Below are positions 55,961-64,000 of a DNA stretch of 64,000 nt, one piece after another. Location: positions 54,748,364 through 54,812,363 of the forward strand of contig OX463778.1 in the NCBI GenBank assembly GCA_949825025.1, written 5' to 3'. The DNA comes from Siphlonurus alternatus. Lineage: Eukaryota; Arthropoda; Insecta; Ephemeroptera; Siphlonuridae. The notes below the pieces were generated by a model, which saw nothing but the letters and a program-made list of their open reading frames with translations, made no database searches and was not told the DNA's origin. The position numbers were made by a program, and so were the translations under genes. The number at the start of each line of letters is the position of its first letter. Positions within the stretch are counted from its first letter, which is position 1.

Positions 55961-56649
55961 TAATATCACGCCATCGTGATCGTACAGAAATAAGAAATAC
56001 AACAGAAAAGATTTAAATCAAAGTGTTATACATATCAACTTATTTTATTAATTATATATTTATTAATACATATCAACTTATTTTATTAATTATATATTTA
56101 TTAAACAGTTAGGGATGGAATCAATATTTTAAAACTTGATTAACAAGTATAATAATAAGTCTGCTGTTTTAAACGGCTATCATTAAAAATAACGTTTAAA
56201 GATTCGATCAGTAATTATTTAAAATCATAATTAAAAATCAAAAGGCCGTGAATAATAATCTTTAATAATGAATTATGCATGTAAATTAATTATTAATGCA
56301 ATTAATGACTTAAGTTTTTGTAAAATAACTAACATACAATAAGAAAATAATAATAAAATACTCGATTCAATACGCAAAAAAACATTTTAAAAAATCATTT
56401 CTTTGTATATCTTTTTAAAAAATTGCTTACATTTCATAAAATAAATATTATAATATATATATAAATAATAATTATACATTGCATATAAATTGCCATATTA
56501 ACATACTATATATTTTATGGACGCTGTTACAAAAATTTGACACACCATGCAGAAGCGGTCCGGCTGAGCGAATATTAATTGTAGAATACATTCAGTATTA
56601 TATCGTTATATATACAGGCCCTCTATAATATAATAACCTATATATAAGT

Positions 56650-57350
56650 TAAAAATTTTCGTCTTCAACTAATCCTTTCCACGCTTCTAAAACACATCTC
56701 ATTTCCATTTCACTTAAAAGTGGGGATGAAAGAAGACAATATTCCAAAGATTTCTAACATTTTATGCTCGAGAAGAGGGAAAAAGACGTAATCTCATATT
56801 TTTTCCTCTAAAATGGTACAAAATAAGAGGGAATTAAGGCTTAACCTGAGAAATTTGGAGGAAAAATTCGCTACAACAGATTTTCTTCAAATTAATTTAA
56901 TGGACTCACAACAATCGTCAAATTAGCTCGGAATTTTTTCGGAATTTTTTAACCGTTGGTTTAATTATAATTAATTTATTTAAAAGAGAATTTTGTATCC
57001 TTCCAATGTTAAATTTGTTAATTAGCATTGCAAAAAAACTATACAACAGATTCTTTTACTTTTTTTTTTTACTAAAACCTAATTTTTTAGACTATTTTTC
57101 TGAATTGTTTTCATATATTTTGAACCGTGGCGATGATCGTTTCCTATATATATCATGAGAAATGTGGCAACGTTCTCAAGGACTGATGTCACCACCCCCT
57201 CCTAAAAATTTATTCGCATTCCAATGCAAACAGTGTTGCCACTATAGCCACGCCTCTTGACCTTGACAGACAAATTCTCAGGTTATACCTTAAACTAGAG
57301 GAGAACTTAATAACGAATAAGAGGTGAAATTTATTTCAACCGGGCAACAT
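56650..57350 (-). mobile_element. Family X foldback interrupted by a TTAA element
   Basis: The outer pieces (56650-56833 and 57294-57350) are the inverse of family X, seen uninterrupted at 41663, 49648 and 54737 (GAGGAAATAAGATGTGTTTT, TTAAACTCTCCTCTCGTC and TTGAAATAAAT blocks). The insertion 56834-57293 splits it at a TTA-containing point of the host element. Confidence 0.82.
56834..57293. mobile_element. TTAA-flanked 460-bp element nested in family X
   Basis: TTAA at 56834-56837 and 57290-57293. The inverted ends are GGCTTAACCTGAGAAATTTG and CAAATTCTCAGGTTATACC. The interior is AT-rich without an open frame. Because the host sequence on either side is known from other copies, this is one of the clearest demonstrations of TTAA target use in the window. 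Confidence 0.83.
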
Positions 57351-57919
57351 TAGTTCAAGCCAAAGAAATTTTAAGGTTTTCCCATTAAGTCCAATGGAGA
57401 CTAATATATGACTTTTCCTACACATACAGGCCGGCAAATTTCTTAAAATAACTGAAAATACGGGAAGCCATGTAATCGAAGATTTATAGTAAATCAATAT
57501 TTACTAAATAACAACAATAATGAAATCAATGATAGCTAAAATATATAAAATATTTTCGTAACGACTGAAAATAAAATCCTAAAATTCATGATAATCATGC
57601 ATGCATCACATTACAACGAATAAATTGCAAAACACTTATATATCATTTTTATAAATGGAAGATTATTTTTATTGTGAAATAAAGAAAAATACGACCTTAG
57701 GTTTTACTTATAAGGAATAAAAGAATGCGAATGTTTACTTTTCTATAGAATGTTGTTTCACAAAAAAGAAGTATTTTTTTTTTTTTAAGAATTTATTACG
57801 TATTTTTCTTATAAACGTGATCACATAATTAATGTTCTGCAATTTTGTACTACAAATTATTTGTGTTCTTTAAACACGTGGAGAATTTCCACAAATTGTT
57901 ATTAAATTTAAGCAATTTT

Positions 57920-58062
57920 AAGACTATATTACACGATATATAATTTTGCATGCAATTTTTCCTTACAAGAAAATTCCATCTCTATACAAACAAATAGAGT
58001 TGTGGCATTTTCTTTTAAGGAAAATGCAATAATTAGAAAAATTGTATCGTGACTTTAAGCGC
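57920..58062. mobile_element. Palindromic MITE, diverged copy of 42653-42800
   Basis: GACTATATTACACGATATAT, TTTTTCCTTACAAGAAAATT and AGAAAAATTGTATCGTGACT retain the family layout. Confidence 0.72.
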
Positions 58063-58349
58063 TATACTTATGATTTTGTGTTATATTATAAAAACTAAAT
58101 TTCTTACATTTATCCAGCCAGGTAAATTCTAAAAGTCATGCACGTGAAATATTTACCGAACAACAAATCGGTGAAAGTTATTTGTACTACTGGAGTCAAC
58201 ACGAACGGCTGTTGAGTAACTTGACATCTGTCTGCAGAATTAGCACGAGATCATTATTGTAAATTAGCAAATATTATCAATTTTAACCACGGTCTTTCTG
58301 TACAAAATCAACGTTTATTGTTTGCAAGGTTATTGAAAGTTAAAGTGGA

Positions 58350-58662
58350 TTATCGACCTCAAAATTTTTTATTGCAGAAATGGATAGAGGATGCAAAGCT
58401 GTTATGTATTATAACAATGCTACTCTGTTTTCTTTTTTTTTTAGATTTTTTTCAGACTCCGGGAACTATTTTTAAAAAATTATTGAAAGTACAGAGAAAG
58501 TGACGCCTCTGTGGACGCCTCTAAGGGTGTGGGTTCAAACCCGACCTCGGAAAAACTTCTAGCAATACTTCTCGGGTTCTAAAAAAATCTGAAAAAATCA
58601 GAGTGGCATAACGTTGCACCCTCTATCCATATTTGCAGTAAAAAAAATTTGAGGTTGATATA
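58350..58662. mobile_element. Family Y foldback, GTATCGACCT subfamily
   Basis: Ends TTATCGACCTCAAAATTTTT and AAATTTGAGGTTGATA. The centre contains GTGTGGGTTCAAACCCGACC. The same central box occurs in 41365-41658 and in inverse at 63383-63668. Confidence 0.82.
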
Positions 58663-58850
58663 GGATATTGACATAAAAGGGCACAAGTCGATTTTTGTAG
58701 GAAAGTGAGTTCTTGATTCGAAATCACACAGGACCTCAAAGAGGGGAATGTTTTCAAAATAGTATAGCTTTAATATTTAATGAAAAAAAAAAATCTAACA
58801 TGGTGGCTTATGGAGAAAACGTTTCTCCCCGGAAACATGCACTTATTGCC
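58663..58850. mobile_element. Family V foldback fragment
   Basis: GTGGCTTATGGAGAAAACGT, TTCTCCCCGGAAACATGC and a degraded left part resemble one half of family V. Confidence 0.5.
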
Positions 58851-61241
58851 TTTTTAATAGATTTTATAATAGCGTATAATAGACATGGCCTTTTCACGTG
58901 GCATACCAAAAATATTATAAAAATAAAATTATATTTTAATTCAACATAATTATTATTTCATAAATAAGTTTATAAAAACTATATTTCATGTATACATTAA
59001 TAAAAAAAATTACTTGTAATTTTCCCGTAATTTCTAATATTGCAGTAATTACAGAAATATTTCAAAACTCTTGAGATTATAACTATTATAGAAACAGCAA
59101 TGACATTTTTTCGAGACAAATATGGTGGTAATAAACATTCCATTTCAACATATGGAAAGTGCAATGTTTCCGAAAACAACATTTTCTGGATTTTATAACA
59201 GGACCAATATTTCTCAATATCATTTCATACGCGATTTATTTTAGAATGTTTATTTATTATAATCTATTTCATAGTTTGAGAGTTTGCCAATACAGCAAAA
59301 GTCATTATATATTGTGATATTACATCACGTACAGTACTTATAAAATAATGTTGAAATTTACAGGCATCTTATTTTTGCATAATTCATTCCTATAGAGAAA
59401 AAAATAAATAAATTCCGACCTTGCAAATTTAAAGGCGATGGTTCTGTTAAAAAGCAGAGTTTCCTGCCAATTTCTAAGAAAAATATGAACACTTCTCTCT
59501 TTATACAGCCTACCGTACTTCAAACTGAGGTGCTATTTGAACCAACTGAATTGACAAATTGTAATGCTAGACTTTGACCTTTGACAGCCGAGAGTTCTTT
59601 CAGAAACCCGACCCTCCGTCTTAAGTTCCCACGCGCCATCTGCAAGACGGCATTCGTATCACATTCTATCAAATAATATATATAACATAATAACAGAGGC
59701 GTCGCTTCAATCACATAATAACCAAAGAGGTCGCCGAGCAATTAATATGCATTATATAAATTAATAATCCCCCTCGCTAGCCCAAATTGAATCACAATTA
59801 CATAATAAGCACTCAAGGACCAGCTGTTCGAAGGCGGAAAAGGAAAGGCGGCTTCATTTCTCATCGGACCCTGCGGCGTTATCTGACCAATAAGGTCCAT
59901 TTTACCATCGTTCAGCGCTGAAAGTCGACCTTAATGTCAGGCTTCCTTTATTACAGATTTGCACCAAATGTTAAATCGTTTTTTTATAATAGTAAATTTT
60001 GAAGCCGGTATATTAAGTTGCGTCCATATTATCTGCAGAGGGAGATACTTGTGTTTTTACTATGAATGAGCACATCACTGAATGGACTGCAATCTTTTTC
60101 ATTATAAATATATACCCCATGGGCTTTTATTTCAGAATTGTTACTAAAATAGATTATTATATAATGTTATACGTTATATATTATTGTATTTTGTCCATGG
60201 CACAAAAGAGATAACAAGAATATAAGTGAGCCAGGACATAAAGCTACCTGTATATAAGTAGCTGTAGTGTTGACGCGAGATGACAAATTGTCGTCATATT
60301 TCTAGCGCTATATTGAGACGTCAATACTCAATACAGACGAGCAAGCGCGTGTCATATTTTATATCTGTAGTTGTAGACTATATAGTGAAGTATTTCATTT
60401 CGATGTGACTTTGCTGACATTGCTCGAATTCAATTTCATGCAGTGTTAAAAATTATATTCCATTAAAATATTGGCTAATTGAGTAATATATTATACTCAG
60501 TTGACGTGATTTCTTTAATTAATATACATCTAAATTGTAATTATTTGTAAAAATATACATAATAGTTAATTTCACACATTAAATTATTAGATAATCGAGT
60601 ATATAACTCAACGTGATTTATTTAATTAAATAAAAATAATGTATCAATTGTTATTATTTGTATATATTATATTATAATAGTTAATTTCACACAAAAAAGC
60701 GGTTTATTTAACTGTTTAAACTTAACTTAAAGTGAATTGCCAAAAAAAAAAAAAAAAATGCTTTACCAATTGGCGTGGCGAACTCTGTTTTTGTGCAAAA
60801 GACAGTACAAATTGCATCGTCTTATTTATTTTGATCGATAAGCCGTGTCGAAACATCACATTACCAACTGACGTTTGATTAATTAACGCGTGGTTTAATT
60901 ATATTTACCGTGCCCACGTGCCACCCACGTGTCAGCCTAATTTCAGACGAGTAATCTCCGCCCAGCTCGGCTACCTACGAACGAGCTGCGTTTGGAAACT
61001 TGCGATTGTTGGCCATTGTGTACCGAGACGTCTATATAGAATTTTAATATTCGTTATTTTTTAATACGAAAACATCAGTTATTGTGAAAGTAATGAGATA
61101 AGCTCGGCATTATATAATTTATGTCTCGTGTATGAAAATTTATGTTACAAAATAATTCAGAACTATGTTTTTCATCTTTAGTAAAATATTTTGTAAAAAG
61201 ACAAATGAAATACAAATATCTGTGACATCCCTCGATGTTTC
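58851..61241. other. Spacer with GC-richer patches at 59520-59960 and 60900-61030
   Basis: At 59575-59640 the minus strand has an acceptor-like CGTCTTGCAG and a short open stretch (MARGNLRRRVGFLKELSAVK). A CCAAT-like GACCAATAAGG lies at 59886. At 60900-60930 two CACGTG boxes sit 13 bp apart. These could be promoter or exon fragments of a neighbouring gene. None is strong enough to call. Confidence 0.35.
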
Positions 61242-61554
61242 AATTCTGAAATTTTTTAAGAGGCAGATATTAGAGCCTAAAGCCATAGAAAAAATTTCAA
61301 AACAATTTAACGAGCTGATTTTTTTAAATTAAGTTTTTAGTTTGTCTCTCCATGGGAAAGTCCTATGCTTTTAAATAAATTAATTTAAAAAAAAAAATGT
61401 CTCGTTAAATTGTTTTGAAATTTTTTCTATGGCTTTATAGGCACTAATATCTGTCACTCAAATTTTTTTCATAATTTTTGTGAAATTGCTAAGGTTTACA
61501 TGTTAATCAAATGGAGCTAAAAAAACAGCTGATCGACGTTATCTCTAACCTTAA
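61242..61554. mobile_element. Family A MITE, left end missing
   Basis: It begins within the left arm (TTCTGAAATTTTTTAAGAGG) and runs to a complete right end with CAGCTG, TTATCTCTAACC and TTAA at 61551-61554. The left terminal 60-70 bp are absent. Confidence 0.83.
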
Positions 61555-62257
61555 CACACAGACTTCACCCGATACTGTGATGTAAGAGGTTATTCCCACA
61601 CTTGTCGGGTTCCTCCGTCTGCAATCGATCTGGTCTTGAGATCGGAATGTCTCTCCGCCCATATTGATCTCTCACCAAACCTTCTCGGATGATTGACGGC
61701 TGTGCTTTCATAATTCCACTTTTATAAAACGTGCGGGGGGCTTACATGACAGGCGACCTCTTTTGTTCTCATGTAAATAAAAATTGGGACATATTTTGCT
61801 AAGACCTGCTATCTCTTAATGATCTAGGTCATTTTGATAACTATATTACATTTACATTAATTTATTAATATAATACAGTTTGTTGTTATAATATAAGTGC
61901 GTGTTTTAAATAATCGAAGGATCATTATTCTCAAATATCGAACAATACTGAAAGAATCACTCGAGAATTTATCCTAAATATACGATAAAATGTCAATGAA
62001 TTATTTAACATTTAGCTGCATGAAGATAGAGCCGCCACAAAATTGTAGCGTGCAAATTATTTAGAGTCACGCTCCTAAATAATTCAGACGTGCGTGTACA
62101 CAAATACACAAAAGATACGAGTTTCTTTCAAGTCAAGAAAAAAGGGGGACCCTGTATGTAAAATATGAAATGAAAGTTCAAACTGAGGGCATTGGCGGGT
62201 ATAGCAAAAATGAAAAGTATTCCATTTCGCAATGACATTTTACATAATATTATACCA
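61555..62257. other. Spacer with a small minus-strand open segment
   Basis: Minus strand around 61575-61718 is open for about 48 codons after a TTATAAAA-like sequence (MKAQPSIIREGLVRDQYG, ISRPDRLQTEEPDKCGNN). Too short and unrecognised to call a gene. The remainder is AT-rich. Confidence 0.3.
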
Positions 62258-62675
62258 TTAAGGGCATTGGGTGTAGCACCGGTAGTTGGCAACACTGACC
62301 TATCTTCACCATGCTAATTTTTGGTCATTGCTCCTCGGAGTAATTTTTATGCTAGAGCTAAGCTGATTGCTGTAGTATCAAGATAATTAGTAGCCCAAGT
62401 GCACAATTTGGCTAAATAAAGCCTGATTTAAAGAAAAGTATTTTTTAGTAATTTTTTAAATTTACATGCATTTTTCTAAAATATAAAAAAAATACTTTTC
62501 TTTAAATCAGGCTTTATTTAGACAAATTGTGCACTTGGGCTACTAATTATCTTGATACTACAGCAATCAGCTTAGCTCTAGCATAAAAATTACTCCGAGG
62601 AGCAATGACCAAAAATTAGCATGGTGAAGATAGGTCAGTGTTGCCAACTACCGGTGCTACACCCAATGCCCTTAA
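62258..62675. mobile_element. Near-perfect TTAA foldback, about 190-bp arms
   Basis: TTAA at 62258-62261 and 62672-62675 bound a 418-bp palindrome. The arms (about 62262-62450 and 62483-62671) start GGGCATTGGGTGTAGCACC and are almost identical in inverse. The only clear substitution I see is in AATTTGGCTAAA versus AATTTGTCTAAA. The loop is about 35 bp of AT. No open frame. Arm identity is much higher than in the other foldbacks here. Confidence 0.9.
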
Positions 62676-63382
62676 CATAAAAATCTATTTATCAGTATCA
62701 TGATCATTTGCTTGCTTGCTTGTTGTATTCTAAATACTAATTATTATATACTTTTGGAATCAGCTAGCACTTTTTGAACACCCTTCAAATAATTTTATAA
62801 AAAAAAAATTGTTCCACTATTGTTAATTTTTCAATAAATAATTCACGTCGACCTTGTCAATTTTATTCATTCAGTTTAAATTTTCATTGTAAAAACACAC
62901 CCGCGTTTTAGTTCTTTCTATGACTCTCTGAAGACAAAATACAGTACGTCTCTATATGACAGGCACGGAGTTTGATTAAACTAAAGGAGAATACATAATT
63001 ACAATACCATCCTTGGTTTAACTAGCATGTAGATCTTTAAACGGAGTCTGTCGTTTGTAAATGGTGCATGATCGCAGAAAACGAAAGTTATGTCGGCTAC
63101 AGAAAATGTTGAGAAACGAGTCTGTAATATGCCAATGGTCCATCACAATGTTGGCTCATTATATGATGAGATGAGGCCGCAATTTTGTTTATAGTCGAAA
63201 TTAGAGCAAAAATAAATGTAAAGGTCTAACTTGCTCTCAAAGGAAAAAAGTGCAAAAATACTTCATTTTACCTCACAAAACAAGCACTTCACATATATTT
63301 ATATATATTTTGTATCTTGTAACTGGATGGAATTTCATAAAATATTAATAATATCTTTAAAACAGTTTTGTGTCAACACATA
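62676..63382. other. AT-rich spacer, nothing recognised
   Basis: No open frame, RNA gene or repeat family beyond short CTTG and TA runs. Confidence 0.6.
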
Positions 63383-63668
63383 ATGGAGTATCGACCTCAT
63401 TTTTTTTTATGCAAATATAGACGATGCAAATTTAAGTTATGCCACTCTGATTTTTTTCTGCTTTTTTAAAAGCCAGAGAAATAATTGCTAAAAAGTTTTG
63501 CCGCGGTCGGGTTTGAACCCACGCCCCTTTTAAGCTCTATCAATGTCTCCGTACTTTCAATAATTTTTTAAAATTAGTTTTCGGACTCAAAAATCTTAAA
63601 AAAGTCAGAATAGCATAACTTTCTACCCTCTATCCATTTCTGCATGCAATAAAAAAATTTGAGATACA
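63383..63668. mobile_element. Family Y foldback, GTATCGACCT subfamily
   Basis: Ends GAGTATCGACCTCATTTTTT and AAATTTGAGATAC, with CACTCTGA and CTACCCTCTATCCATTTCTG inside. The central box is in inverse (GGTCGGGTTTGAACCCACGC). Confidence 0.82.
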
Positions 63669-64000
63669 CGTAATACTGTAATAATCATGTTAATTACGAT
63701 CAAATTACATCAAATAAAATGCATTACATTTTGCAAGCAGAAAGTCCCAGTTTGACTTCAGCAGTCTGAAGCGATGACGTCACGCTAGCCTACACAATGT
63801 TAATGGAATGTCACCTGCCCACACATCAGCGCTCGATTGAAATTACGCACTTAGATAACTCAATTAATTAAATTAACATGCAGCATAATTAACATATAAT
63901 AAGATTAATAAAAAGATGCAGACGAGTTTTGTGTTTCTGCTTTAATAATCGAGTTTTGAAAAAAAAGTTCAGAGCAAAATAGTTTGAATATACAAATTAA

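Noticed and set aside
59575..59640. Candidate exon (MARGNLRRRVGFLKELSAVK) on the minus strand
   Set aside because: Acceptor-like sequence is present, but the segment is short and does not resemble the N-terminus of the WD40 family. No second feature supports it.

Overview
This is eukaryotic (animal) nuclear DNA. It is AT-rich and crowded with short repeats. The only recognisable gene is an intron-split, minus-strand relative of the metazoan WD40 scaffold family MAPKBP1/WDR62. No bacterial or organellar features are present. tRNA- and 5S-derived SINEs, LINE tails and many foldback MITEs suggest an invertebrate, perhaps an arthropod, but the species cannot be named.

Layout: bases 1-14473 and 22937-38038 are two near-identical copies (by eye about 98-99%) of one 14.5-15.1 kb segment in the same orientation. 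The second copy has gained a 620-bp LINE fragment. Each copy carries the same six minus-strand exons (E to J). Only the right-hand copy continues into upstream exons D, C, B and A (38267-40823). The 8.5 kb between the copies holds older, decayed versions of the same material: 15890-19170 resembles 1850-3850, and 21950-22572 resembles intron and exon pieces of the WD40 gene. The locus has therefore duplicated more than once, or the assembly has joined haplotypes. The left duplication boundary coincides with a 39-bp-arm palindrome.

The WD40 gene reads A-B-C-D-E-F-G-H-I in one continuous frame that follows the family order. It looks damaged or incomplete: exon A has an in-frame TGA where the family has Gly, the WD segment expected between B and C is absent, no N-terminal exon was found upstream, and exon J does not continue the frame of I. 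The intron after exon E has a GA instead of a GT donor in both copies.

Most of the rest is mobile-element debris. The main component is a group of palindromic MITEs flanked by TTAA. Families A and B share ends beginning GGTAGAGATAA and a CAGCTG hexamer 18 bp inside each end, although their interiors differ. Nested insertions support TTAA as the target. Other families include a 5S-rRNA-derived SINE whose 3' domain is shared with a second SINE group, a tRNA-derived SINE ending in (ATT)n, LINE 3' ends of one family, a 738-bp foldback enclosing a 5S-SINE-like core, and long (AAAT)n arrays.

From 41 kb to 64 kb I find no confident gene. This part consists of repeats, AT-rich sequence and a few unassigned GC-richer patches.
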